DNA of 64,000 nucleotides from assembly GCA_037127315.1 (NCBI GenBank), contig JBBBDQ010000915.1:399501-463500 (forward strand), in the 5' to 3' direction. Positions 10,060 through 20,660 of the stretch are shown piece by piece; position 1 is the first letter of the stretch; every line of letters starts with the position of its first letter. A program made the translations under genes and the position numbers. The stretch comes from Ascarosepion bandense (taxonomy: Eukaryota > Mollusca > Cephalopoda > Sepiida > Sepiidae). Under the pieces are notes generated by a model. The model did not search any database, was not told the origin of the DNA, and was given only the letters and a program-made list of their open reading frames with translations.

Positions 10060-10740
10060 GAGGGATAAGGGCTTGAAAACTTGTGACACTTACAGGCAGA
10101 GAGAAACAGGTCAAGAGAAACTACGCATATCTAGCGGTAAGTGCAAAACTGAAATTCGGAAGTACAGTGGAATAGCGAAAAACACTTTTCAAAAGCTAAG
10201 TAAAAATATTAAGAAAGTGAGAATTGTCGTAAGAAATAAAGAAAGAGTACTGAATTTATACGTAATAACAATATTCTTATGTAAGCAGTGAATGCTAGAC
10301 AATCCTCTCACAGATAAAAGACAAACTTGAAGAAACAGAAACAAATTTATAGAGAAGTATGCTATGATAGTATTTATACAGGTGAATACTATAAAAGGGT
10401 TTATACAGGAGAATACTATGGACTGAATATGTGAGCGACGATGACGTTTTAAAGAAAATGGAATCACAAAGGGCACCTATACTTACAACGGCAAGAAAGC
10501 TGAAGTATCTAGAATACATACTGAGAAAAGAAGGCTTTGAGAATTTAGCAATCAGAGGATTTGAAGATAAGTGGTACAGAAGAAAGCAGAATGTAACCTA
10601 CTAAACAAGTTTGAATAAATAAACCACAAAACAAGGAGCAGGAAGAACAGAGCTTACAAAGAGCTAAACAGAATGGGAAGTTGTGTAGAGCCATGTCATC
10701 ACACCTCCTGAAGTATAGACAGTCAGACACAATTTGGAAA
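10060..10740 (+). pseudogene. RTE-like LINE, C-terminal fragment
   Basis: The translation near 10,155-10,260 reads 'RKYSGIAKNTFQKLSKNI', then 'RNKERVLNLYVITIF' and, after a frameshift, 'ECWT'-like remains. Near 10,420-10,560 it continues with 'DEVLKKMESQRAPILT' and 'RKLKYLEYILRKEGFENLAI'. These are the thumb and C-terminal segments of the family seen at 8,200-9,790 and 30,585-31,138. A 27-bp direct duplication ('tttatacagg.gaatactat') lies at 10,373-10,420. The fragment lacks the catalytic part of RT. Confidence 0.75.
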
Positions 10741-10948
10741 GAGATAATAGAAATGATTCTTCATTAATCTTTAATATGTAATCTACTTCTTTTGACAATA
10801 ATTCTATTCGTCATTAAAAAGAATTCTGTACCAAATATGAATTTGTGTTTAGATATATTTCGTTCATTATTATTTATATGAATATAATTAAGTGCATTAT
10901 ATTCAATTGCAGCGAAGTGAACTAAATTACGAAATCAATTGTCATATA

Positions 10949-11056
10949 CACTACGGGCCATAAGTATTAGGCCACCCCAGTTTTTTATATTATTATTATA
11001 TTATTTTATATTATTCTTAGTATTTATTGCCAAGTGGATAATTCTAAATGAAAATA
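10949..11056 (+). repeat. Left inverted arm of a Tc1/mariner-like element
   Basis: The arm starts 'cactacgggccataagtatt' and 'aggccacccc', right after a TA dinucleotide at 10,947-10,948, and ends 'aagtggataattctaaatga'. It is inverted with respect to 12,715-12,825 (reverse complement 'aataccggccaaaattatta', 'ggcgaccc', and 'taagtggataattctaaatg'). TIR style and the TA flank fit a Tc1/mariner non-autonomous element. The central AT-rich part of the two arms differs. Confidence 0.6.
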
Positions 11057-12630
11057 GAATAGGCGCCAAAAACTACTGGTGACTCTGTAAAAGCGTGCTT
11101 AACGAGAGTAAAACCTCAATACCCCTCCTATTCAATGAATTTTAGGTCCTCACCTCTTCAGCGGACAAGGCTGAATGATTTGCTTGCAGATTTTCCACTA
11201 ATTCAAGACTGGATTCGTGTGAAGTACCTACACCCGACTTTCCACCTAGAACTAAGGCTCAACTGAATGACGTCTACATTACCCCCTTGCTGGTCTCTAA
11301 CATAATCTATAAACATCTTATCCCCACAAAGCGTGCGGAGGGGATAAAATCCCAATCATAGTTTTGAAGAAATGTGCCCTGAACTCTCCTCTGTCCTCTC
11401 TAAACTCTACAACTCTTGTCTACCTGATCCCTGCTTTACTGTCTGTTGGAAGTCTTTCTCTGTAGTTCCTATATTTGAGAATACTGGAGAAACCACGGAC
11501 CCCGCTAATTATCGCCTTTCAGCCTCCTCCTGATTTTTGGCTAAGTGTTCGATGCCATTACCAACGCCGAGCTGGTCCAGCATCTCACAGCCCGCAGGCT
11601 CCTCTCGGACAAACAGTATGGTTTTCGCTTCACCAGGTTTACTGCTGATATGCTAATGACCCTCACTGAGTATATATACTAGGCTCTCGACAAGAATGGC
11701 GAAGCTCGAACCGTTGCTTTGGATATTTCCAAAGCGTTCTACACAGTCTGGCATGCTGGACTTCTACGCAAACTGCGGAGCTATGGTATAACTGGATATT
11801 TTTTAGCCTAATCCAGTCATTCCTCTCTAATCGAACATTGAAAGTAGTATTAAACGGACATGAATCCCAAAACTACTATACGAACGCGGGTGTCCCTCAA
11901 GGCTCTATCCTAGGTCCTACGCTCTTTCTGATCGACATTAACGATCTCCCCGATGATATAAAATCCCAAGTAGGCATGTACGCCGATGACATCACAGTTT
12001 ACTCTCGCTTCGATCAAAAATCCGGTGTGGCAATAAAGCTAAGCTCGCTGCCGAGCTTGAGAAGGACGTCTAATCCTTGACAAAATACAACGGAGAAACT
12101 GTAATGTGATCGATGCCGACTTGGCAACCCGGCCGCAGTCACTCTCTCACCGGCGTGATGTAGCTTCCCTGTGACTCTTCTATAAATACTTTCAAGGATT
12201 CTACTCCGATGAATTTAGTTCACTGTTGCCCCCTAGGTATGAATTTGCAAGTGATACTAGATTAGCAACTAGGTCCCACTCTTTTACAGTGAAACAGATA
12301 AAATGTAACCGCAATTTCTACTCTAACAGCATCATTTCTCGTACTTACTGCCAGTGGAATTCCCTTCCATCAACTTGCTTCCTCGACAGCTACAATCTCC
12401 AGGAATTTAAATGTAAGGTCAATAAACATCTATCACACTAACTCGCATCCATTCCCTCAAACATTCTACCCATCTACCCAACCCCCATCCTCGGTATCCT
12501 CATCCGTCTACCACCTTCCTTCCGACATTTCCTATAGCTAAACACTCTTTCTCATCAAGTTCCCCTATGTAAACCTCTGTGCAATAGTGGCAGTGGAATG
12601 CCTTGCTTGAGATGAAATGATTAAAAAAAA
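11057..12630 (+). pseudogene. CR1/jockey-like LINE, 5'-truncated, nested
   Basis: Order of parts: a pre-RT segment (11,160-11,400, with 'TSSADKAE'-like residues), the RT N-terminal part 'ENTGETTDPANYRLS' (11,480-11,525), 'QYGFRFTRFTADML' (about 11,620), motif A 'VALDISKAFYTVWHAG' (about 11,715-11,760), then after a frameshift an 80-codon open frame at 11,838-12,080 with 'GVPQGSILGPTLFLIDIND' and an intact MYADD box. The C-terminal part (12,226-12,441) ends 'LQEFKCKVNKHLSH', followed by a 3' UTR and the end 'gatgaaatgattaaaaaaaa' at 12,630. It lies between the two inverted arms of a DNA transposon. It is inactive because of frameshifts and stops, although YADD is intact. Confidence 0.88.
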
Positions 12631-12825
12631 CTGTTGTGCTCTTCTTATTATTGGCTGGCAGAAGCAAAGGCTTCCTGGCCGCCTTGTAATGTTTTGCAAA
12701 ATAAAAAAACAAAGGAAACTTTTTATTTTCATTTAGAATTATCCACTTAGCAATACGTACTAAAAATAGTATGAAATACATCATATTTTAAAGCACGGGT
12801 CGCCTAATAATTTTGGCCGGTATTA
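12631..12825 (-). repeat. Right arm of the interrupted Tc1/mariner-like element
   Basis: The arm begins directly after the LINE poly-A and includes about 85 bp of internal sequence ('ctgttgtgctcttcttatta', 'ttggctggcagaagcaaagg') that has no counterpart on the left side. The terminal inverted repeat follows at about 12,715-12,825. The left internal sequence was lost or replaced when the LINE arrived. Confidence 0.55.
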
Positions 12826-12830
12826 CACAA

Positions 12831-12848
12831 ATACACACACACACACAT

Positions 12849-12905
<57 letters not shown>

Positions 12906-12935
12906 GTGTGTGTCTGTGTGTGTGTGTAAGCGTGT
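12831..12935. repeat. (CA)n-(TA)n-(TG)n compound microsatellite
   Basis: CA units at 12,831-12,861, TA units at 12,862-12,902 and TG units at 12,903-12,935. The CA and TG arms are complementary around the TA core, so the tract is a perfect hairpin candidate. It lies only a few bases outside the right arm of the DNA transposon. Confidence 0.95.
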
Positions 12936-13930
12936 GTGTTTCAGTGTCACGACAATCACATGCACATACTTACAGATGTTATGTGAAAATAATTTTTAAA
13001 TGATATTTGTCAGAAGACGTTCCTCTATGAAGTGCTTCATAATCGAGTTTTGTGTTTTTTCATTGATTTACACATATCATTACTTATTTATTACTGTATA
13101 TTTCCACGTACAATACAGTTTGCAGATAAGACGAAACCCAAAATCTGAATAAAGACGTCTGAAAAAATAGGCTAGCCTACATAAGGAAAAAGTACGACGC
13201 TAGTAGGTTTTATGATTTTGATTTCTACGGACATAAAATCTAGCTGATGATAATACAAATGTTGTTTAGTTTAGCTTTATCGTTATTAATTAAAGAAAAA
13301 GAAACAATATAAAATACTAGCATGAATGAAAAGAAGAATAACGATTTCATTCTTACAACTCGTACGAATAAGCCAAGAAGTTGCATATTCTGTAATGAGA
13401 AATTATGATTTTATAACGTCTTAAATGTATTATTACTAACACATCAGAAATGCCAGAATAATAATACATATGAATTAGAAATAAACATTGTAAATATACA
13501 AATGCAGTTAAATAAATCTACTATGAGAAATAATGATTGGTGTGAATGCATCCATAGATTTACAAACACAGTACGACAATTTTCTTTACGTTACTTACGC
13601 GCATTGCTAAAGCAGAACCATGCAAATTGTTACTTAATCGTCTCTGGAGTAATGGAAATTAAATGTTAACTTCGGAAATAAAAGTACTTTTATTAAAGTA
13701 AAGGTTGCATTATCCGGGAAAATATACGGCATATATATTTTTATAAAAAACAAACAAACATTCACGCACTCAATAACTATAGGCAAAATTTAAACCCTTA
13801 CTTAAGTGAAATGTAAATTTAAGTTAACGTTAATTTTGGTGAATGCAGTGATCAGTATACTGAGGATAAAGTTGCATAAAGATATGTATTTTACATTTTA
13901 GTGATATGTAACAAAAATATACATATGAGA
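12936..13930. other. No recognised feature
   Basis: AT-rich sequence with no supported gene. A 'ctgatga' at 13,243 lacks a matching GAAA and stems. Confidence 0.5.
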
Positions 13931-14180
13931 TTATTGGGTTGGTCCGAATATTAGTTCGTTTGTTAAGTAAAATATTTACTTGATACACCCAACGAACATT
14001 TTGGTAAACGCAATAAATATTTCATTGTCCTCGATAAAGTGAAAAAACACATATGTGCTTCGAAAAAAAGCGTCTGATGTTTAAAATATTTAAAGATTTT
14101 TTTGAATCACAGGTGGATTATTTTGCGCGTTTGATCACCGAAAAAATTAATGACGAATATGCCTATCCCGCTTCGTTTAA
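13931..14180 (+). mobile_element. Possible mariner 5' end fragment
   Basis: The sequence 'ttattgggttggtccgaata' at 13,931-13,950 followed by 'ttagttcgtt' resembles mariner terminal repeats, which commonly start with a TTGGGTTGG-like block. A 'cacccaacgaac' lies about 40 bp downstream in inverted orientation. No transposase motif was found behind it and no right end was located. Confidence 0.35.
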
Positions 14181-14200
14181 TAACATCTAAAAGGATAACA

Positions 14201-14206
<6 letters not shown>

Positions 14207-14297
<91 letters not shown>
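14207..14297. repeat. (CT)n-(CA)n-(TA)n compound microsatellite
   Basis: CT units at 14,207-14,231, CA units at 14,232-14,248, then TA units with one G interruption to 14,297. Confidence 0.95.
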
Positions 14298-14298
<1 letters not shown>

Positions 14299-14394
14299 AT
14301 AAAAAGAGAAACCACAAGTTTTCTTTTATAAATTCTATTGTATTGTATTTTTATATTTTATATCCTGATACAATGTAGTGTATCAATTTACATG

Positions 14395-15098
14395 CCCGTT
14401 CAGAGATTGCATCTCTAATACTAATAATAAGCACACTACATATATTGGTTTTACTACAACCACGCTCTCCCGTGGACATTACCTGCCACCTAATTGAACA
14501 TAGTTCAAGCAAACAACATTTCCTAGAAAAACATATCCATGTAGTAAATATTAGACAGAGTTTAGTCGATAACACAATAATGTTTACACATACACACAGT
14601 AAAAAGAACCTTTAGATATTGGAGGACATCTACATTAAATCAAAACAACGCACGCATAATAAAATCACATTCCAATCTGGTCACAACACATTGCATTGCA
14701 TTTAGACATATGTTTATGTTAATCTTTCGGTCTCTCATGCGGTGTGACGTCATAGAACCGCACTACAAATTTAAGAACTGCATCTGCTATTCGATGACTC
14801 TTTCGTTGCATAGCAAAGTTTTTTGTCAACACAAGATAAAATCACCTTTGGTGAAACTCTTTATTAACGTCCCTTTAACATCTCTGAAGATGGCTCATGT
14901 GCGCCAAAAGCTTAGAACCAGCATAATGAAAAAATCTATCCGAATGTTGGTCAATTTTTGTCTTTATATTCACCTGAAATTAAAAGAAAAATTCGATGTT
15001 TAGAAAGGCTCATGAATAAACATGATAGATATTCATCGTCTGTTATATTTAACAATATATGTTTAGAAAAATTATCTACTGCCTCTATATATATAAGA
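14395..15098 (+). pseudogene. Penelope-like element, GIY-YIG endonuclease and 3' tail
   Basis: At 14,438-14,471 one frame reads 'TYIGFTTTTLSR', which holds the YIG half of the GIY-YIG motif (14,441-14,449) and the TTTTLSR block typical of Penelope-like endonucleases. After a frameshift the next frame continues 'ITCHLIEHSSSKQHFLEKHI' and, past a stop, 'ILEDIYIKSKQRTHNKITFQ' and 'SGHNTL' (to about 14,697), matching the C-terminal end of these proteins. Downstream is 'ctctgaagatggctcatgtg' with 'cgccaaaag' (14,880-14,908), a decayed hammerhead-like hairpin (TGGC/GCCA), and the copy fades out at a short TA run at 15,087-15,098. The RT domain is absent. Confidence 0.7.
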
Positions 15099-15206
15099 TT
15101 AATACCAGTATGAGAAATTTGTCACTAAGCTGACTGATGTTTTATTCAGCACAAATCCAGAGATTCATAGACGAACCATTTTACAATCTTTCGGTATACT
15201 CATCAG
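15087..15206 (-). mobile_element. Retroelement 3' tail with hammerhead-like remnant
   Basis: On the minus strand CTGATGA (15,206-15,200) is followed by a 7-base GTATACC and GAAAG (15,192-15,188), then about 90 nt leading to a short TA run at 15,087-15,098. The spacing between core boxes is too short for a good stem II. The layout matches the other tail modules (23,160; 29,597; 33,860; 38,866). Confidence 0.45.
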
Positions 15207-15348
15207 GAGGTATCAGCAATTGTGTGCCAATTTTCTTATTCTTATATGATTTTTTTTTTTAAATTATGAACTGAAATAAAAAGAAATTATCTATGCGCTC
15301 TTTTCGTCTTAGGTTGTTGTTTATGCACGCCTCTACATGTACGTACGT

Positions 15349-15415
<67 letters not shown>
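15349..15415. repeat. (CA)n-(TA)n microsatellite
   Basis: About 16 CA units to 15,380 followed by about 17 TA units. Confidence 0.95.
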
Positions 15416-15418
<3 letters not shown>

Positions 15419-18400
15419 GGGGTGGTAGTAAAGAGAAGAAAAATAGCTAGAGAAAATAGCTGCTTTTACCTCTATATCAAAATAAAATGAGCAAAGACTG
15501 AAAGATAGTTATGAATCAAATTTTAAAACTGTCTTGCTACCAAAAGATTTTGGCGAGATTGAAACAAAAATAAATATTCACTATTTTTCTTAGTAATTCT
15601 TCCAAGCTTTAATGAATTTTTCATAAAAATTAAATGCTTACCAAATTTACAATCTCTTGGGATGTGAATGAGAAGACAAAGTCAGGTGAGAGAAATGTCA
15701 TATGATAATAAATGATATTAGTATTTAAACATCCGTAGAATTTCCACGGTTTAGCCTGTTTCCATGATTACAATTTAATTAAATTGCAGCATATCTAGAT
15801 TTCTTTCCTTCGTAACTATTGCATTCATGGCTGTGTTCCGCAGTTCATATCTGAAGAGTATAAATGGTGTTAAAGCTGTTTAATATTTAATTGTATTAAG
15901 AAACACGGTCAAGTGTTATTCTCTACTGATACGCATTCAGGTCAATCGCTCTTGCGGAGATAAAAGACGATGTAATGGGAATATATCCTGCCTCCACGTG
16001 TTACTAATGGGAGCTTTTGCAATGGTCAGCTTTGATAAATTCTGGACACTAGCCAAATACGTGATGAAACAAATAGGGTCAGTTGGCATCTTTATTGCTG
16101 GCGTTAGTTTTTGTCTTATCAATGCAAATGTTATTCCCTCGATTCTAAATTAACACAGCCACTGATATCTCTTGGAACATTAACGTTTTCCTGTCCTCTT
16201 TGTTTTCTAAACGTAACAGTAGCATTTTCGAATTGTGATCGAAATGATTCTTCACAAATTTATTAAAATTATGCATTTGTTTTTGTAAAAAAAAACAAAA
16301 TTACCCTGATATTGTTTCAGCGTTCTGTCATTAAAACTGGTGTAAATTTCTACCAAATACCTTTTTTTAAAACGTGAGTAATTCTGTGAATGTCAGAAGC
16401 AATGTGTTAATAAGCTTAACACAAGATGTCCAATAAAATAAAAGCGATTAAATCAGAAAGATGTGAGACAAACTTTGAAAGCTAGTGACGATTAATATGA
16501 TTTAAATATTCAGGGAGTTTTTCTTCACAATTCGTATATCCCCACGTTTAATGTGCTTGTTTGAAAAGTACGGTAACTTGATGTTCAAAATCATTGATTG
16601 TTTAATCATACGAGAATGGCAAAACGAAAGAGGAATGTTGTCTGCAAATAACCTTTAAATGATGAGACATAATATCGAGCAGCGACTAATCAATTATAAA
16701 ACAACCAATCAGAATTATTTATTTACGGGATAGTCGAATGATTATTCAAAGTCATTAATATTCAAGATATATATTCAAGGTTATTATATATTAATTATTC
16801 CCCAGACATAAAACAGTGCTAATAAATATACCACATATTTACTGGAAATACTGTAGTTGTATGGTCACGAATTAATGTTTTGTCAATTCGGTTTTCATGG
16901 AGACGGTACAATAAGTAGTAAATAGTGAATTATGATGAGACCTTTATGGAGAAGTATCTGGCAGTAACATCATCGTTTGGTACGAAAACACTAAAACATG
17001 TCAGAAATAATGATAAGAATCAAAGAAGTTATCAAATGAAAAAGACAGAGAACTGCAGTCAAAATATGGCCAATATTGTGCAGAAAGTCACATATTGAAG
17101 TACGATTATTCACTACTGATAACTTTAAAATAGTAAACATAAACCTAAGACAAACACACTACACCAAAATATTAAATGTTTCTTCTGTGGGGTTATTTAA
17201 AATAGGGGAGTGAGAAATGAAGACAACTGATTTCAAGTGAAACACTAGTTCTTATTATAATATAAATATTAGTGAAGATAACTTCATAAAGCAGAAAATA
17301 ATTATTATTCTTTTATGTATCGTGTTACTTCAGTGTATAGGTGACCGTAGCTCTCCAAAACATTGTATTCCTTTTGTCTCTTAGCAGTTTTTCTCTCTTT
17401 TTCTTAGACCTCTGCTATCTATCCAAAAAAGCTCGTCAGGTAAGTCGTTCTCTGCCTTTACGTATCTTTCATGCCCTCAATATGCTCTGCCCTCATTATA
17501 TTTTAAAGTATTTTCAGAATAATAAAACATAATGAAATATATTTGACGTGTAAGAATATAAAAGGAAATAAGTATTAAGTGTAGAAACCGAACACACTGG
17601 TTAAATCTAAAAGCAATATCAAAAGTGAAGCACTCTAGATTATATACATTGCTTGAACAAGAATTCAACAAAGAAGTTAAATAATGACGGTGTACATGAT
17701 TTTACATCTAAGAGACACTTTGTTATACTTCATCTAAAGAGAAATGGTAAAGGAAGGACTTAGTCAGTAGATAAAACAATTCTTTAACAAAAATAAAATA
17801 TACAACACGAAGTGGAAAAATAATCACGGTAAAAAACAAACAAAAATGATGAAGTCAAGCATATACGAAAGATTAAACATTCCATGGTGATTTGAAAAAA
17901 AAGCGAGATCACCGGTGACATAGATGCATAAAATACAGAAATTTAAATATAATTCAACCAATGTTTTTAAACCACCATCTTGCTATTGCATAATTGAAAC
18001 GTTCATATCCCATACCTGATTCTGAAAAATTCTACCTCGAATGCCTCATGAGCATTGTACAGGATGAAAATAATTTTAAAAGATTTAAGGTTGCCAAATA
18101 TTCTGTAATAAATGAAGTCGACGCTGGAAAGTTTTTCTCATATTACTTTTTGATGATTCAAAATATTTATTTAGTGATTTAATTTACAATGTAAGTACAA
18201 TACTAAAGTGGGACCATTTTATGTCCGTCGGTTTAGTTAAGCGGAATCTTTTTTTCTTTCTGCTTAACTCTATAAAGCAGACACCTCGCTGCGTATTTTC
18301 TAACCAGAAATCAACTTTATGAGCTTTTTATTCGATGACTTTTTTGCAATGATATTTGCGGTCACAGGAGAATCAAGTTTTCAAAAATATCCTGTTTTTA

Positions 18401-20288
18401 TATTTAGAGTTATACTCTGATCAATGGCCAACGGCGGCTCATAAAATGCAACTCACTAAAATATGCTTCCGAGTTATGTCTAGGTTTATAGCTACAATAA
18501 AAACTGAGACTGATAAATTTCTGGTAAGAATGCGGGTTCTTGAAATGGTGTTGTAATGTATTTAAATTAACTATTATTCAAAAGTTGTCGATGGTGATGA
18601 TTTTAAAATAAGTTTGCAATAAATAAAGCAGATAGTTAAAATCCATTTACTTTTCTTGGCACGTTTTTCTGTGGTATTTGTAACTGTCATTTATTTCGCT
18701 CTATCTAATTTTTTAAAGTGAAAAGAAAATCTAATTACCTTCATTATATGTTAGCGAATATATAAGTAAAACTAGCATAATAAATACGATAAATTCTTAT
18801 TTATTTTCCCTAGTATGCTTTCTTGATTCTAGCATCGGGTTACAAATCCGAAATAGTATCTGATGTTTCTAAGCCGTTACTTATGTAAATGTTGATCTGT
18901 ACTAATCCCGCACTTTTCTTTTCTCATAATAATCACTTTGTGACTCACCCAAAACATTCTGTATCTACTTTATACACTGTCCAAAATTATATAAAATAAT
19001 AAGTTAATATGCTCATTATCAAAGCTGTTTGGTCTTGAAAGCACACTGTAGAACATTATAATTTATCATCTTCAGCATCGGTGATGCTTTCTGGGAGTGG
19101 CTGTCTGCTTGTTTCCATTGCTATAGATTTAACCCAGACAGAATCAACCTGTGGTGTATGCTGCAAATATGTTAAGCGGGCTTTAGTTACAGTCGCGGAG
19201 AATTAGCTCATAATCTGAGATGAACATTGTAGTTCTACTAAGACTTTACCTTCAAATGCTCAGTCACGAAGATTTTTGATTATGTTCTACTAAAAGCACC
19301 AAGTGTTTCTAAACAGATTCTTCTAAAATTCGTTCACAATGTTTGGATAAACTGGTGGTATATTTGTCATTCAATTTCCAACAGTGCTGCATGCTTAGAT
19401 TACATCATATTGACAAAAAATCAGCCATAGCATACACGTTCGAAAAGCTGATGTTCATAGCACTTATTTACAGTAGTGGGTATATTAACTTTGTTTTATA
19501 ATCTGAAATCACAGATTTCTATTTGCCTGATTTTCTCTGATGAGGTGTTGTTATTTTCTTTATTCGAAATAAAGGTTATACGTATTTTGCGAAAGAATGA
19601 AAAATAAATTGGAATGTATGAGAAGCCACACTGACAATCGTTCATAATCTGATATTGTCAAAATGGATTTAAGTAAGTTTATATATATATATATGTATCG
19701 CCTGATTCGCTTTAATAAATCTGAGCCTTCGGTTGTTTCAATGGATGTCAAGTAGGAAGCTTAACTCGTTAATATAATAGATACATAGAATCTCTTTCCC
19801 AGATTAATGATTAATAAAGTCTTCCATCGTATGACGCCTGTTTGTTTTCCGCAAAGACCATCCGTCTTTGAACCTCGAATGAATCCTGTATATGTTAGAA
19901 AGGACCAATCTAACTTCGAATTAATCATTTATGTCTAAGAGAGGACCATGCTTCTTCGAAACCTGAAGACGCGGATAATGTTACGAATATAAACGCTGTA
20001 AATAAAAATAACTCTTTTTTGTGATTTCTTTCTAATTTTTATTATACTTCCGTTGCTTTTAATCAAAATGTTCTAATATGGGCCAATCTTCAAATGTTCT
20101 TTCATTTTTGTATTCATTATGGTAGAGCTATAAATGTGCAAGGTTCATTCTGAAAAGAAAAAATCTTTTCTGGTTTGTCACAGTGACCAAATTTTCTTAG
20201 CAATAAATGCATGTATAGATTCAATATATTATCATATAATGTGAACAAATTTAAACAGAAAATGTTATGAAAAGTTATAAATAATAAT
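15416..20288. other. AT-rich stretch with no recognised gene
   Basis: Nearly 4.9 kb in which I find no supported gene, transposon motif or long tandem repeat. Open frames (for example 17,341-17,532, 17,994-18,182 and 18,356-18,556) are short, have no recognisable domain and no supporting context. A short TA run lies at 19,679-19,694. Unrecognised old elements may be present. Confidence 0.5.
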
Positions 20289-20310
20289 TATATATATATA
20301 TATATATATA
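20289..20310. repeat. (TA)n tract, SINE tail
   Basis: About 11 TA units directly at the 3' end of the minus-strand SINE S3, in the position of its tail. Confidence 0.9.
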
Positions 20311-20446
20311 GTCATCCGAAGACAGATCTGTTTCGCTGTATCACAGTTCATCAATCCGGTTAGACAGCCAATTGCTTTTTACCCAGAATTGAAACCCGAC
20401 CTAATTGGCGTCAGTCGGCGATTCTACCTCTAAGCTACAGGCGCTC
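20311..20446 (-). mobile_element. tRNA-derived SINE copy S3
   Basis: On the minus strand the head reads 'gcgcctgtagcttagaggta' (A box, 20,446-20,427) and, about 35 nt on, 'ggtcgggtttcaattctggg' (B box, about 20,402-20,383), like a tRNA gene that lost its fold. The body follows with 'gattgatgaactgtgat' and 'acagcgaaacag', and ends 'cggatgac' plus (TA)n. It is the best-preserved head of the four copies. Confidence 0.8.
20316..20359 (-). ncRNA. hammerhead-like fold in SINE S3
   Basis: On the minus strand: stem I CCGGA (20,359-20,355), core TTGATGA (20,354-20,348; first core base C changed to T), stem II CTGT, loop GAT, ACAG (20,346-20,336), GAAA (20,334-20,331), palindromic stem III CAGATCTG (20,330-20,323), cleavage triplet GTC (G is the last base of stem III, then 20,322-20,321), and TTCGG (20,320-20,316), which pairs with CCGGA with one G-T. 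The C3 change is expected to abolish cleavage; everything else fits. Confidence 0.6.
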
Positions 20447-20606
20447 GGTAAAAGGAGGCAGACTTTTTAACGTGTATATCATTATACAAGCCCAATAGCT
20501 GAGAGTATTCTAATTCATTGCTCAATGAACGATGCGTAGATGCCAGAATAGCTACTGTATTTCAAATATACCATTCTTCCAGAGTGCTCAATCAGGGTGT
20601 GAGAGC

Positions 20607-20607
<1 letters not shown>

Positions 20608-20656
<49 letters not shown>
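20608..20656. repeat. (TA)n microsatellite
   Basis: About 24 TA units with AT-rich flanks. Confidence 0.95.

Positions 20657-20660
<4 letters not shown>

Noticed and set aside
13243..13275. CTGATGA in AT-rich DNA
   Set aside because: No GAAA box and no complementary flanks.
19536..19575. CTGATGA with GAAA 22 bases later
   Set aside because: The sequence between the boxes forms no stem II, and the flanks do not pair.
20383..20446. A functional tRNA gene
   Set aside because: A and B boxes are present but acceptor, D and anticodon stems do not form, and it continues into a SINE body.
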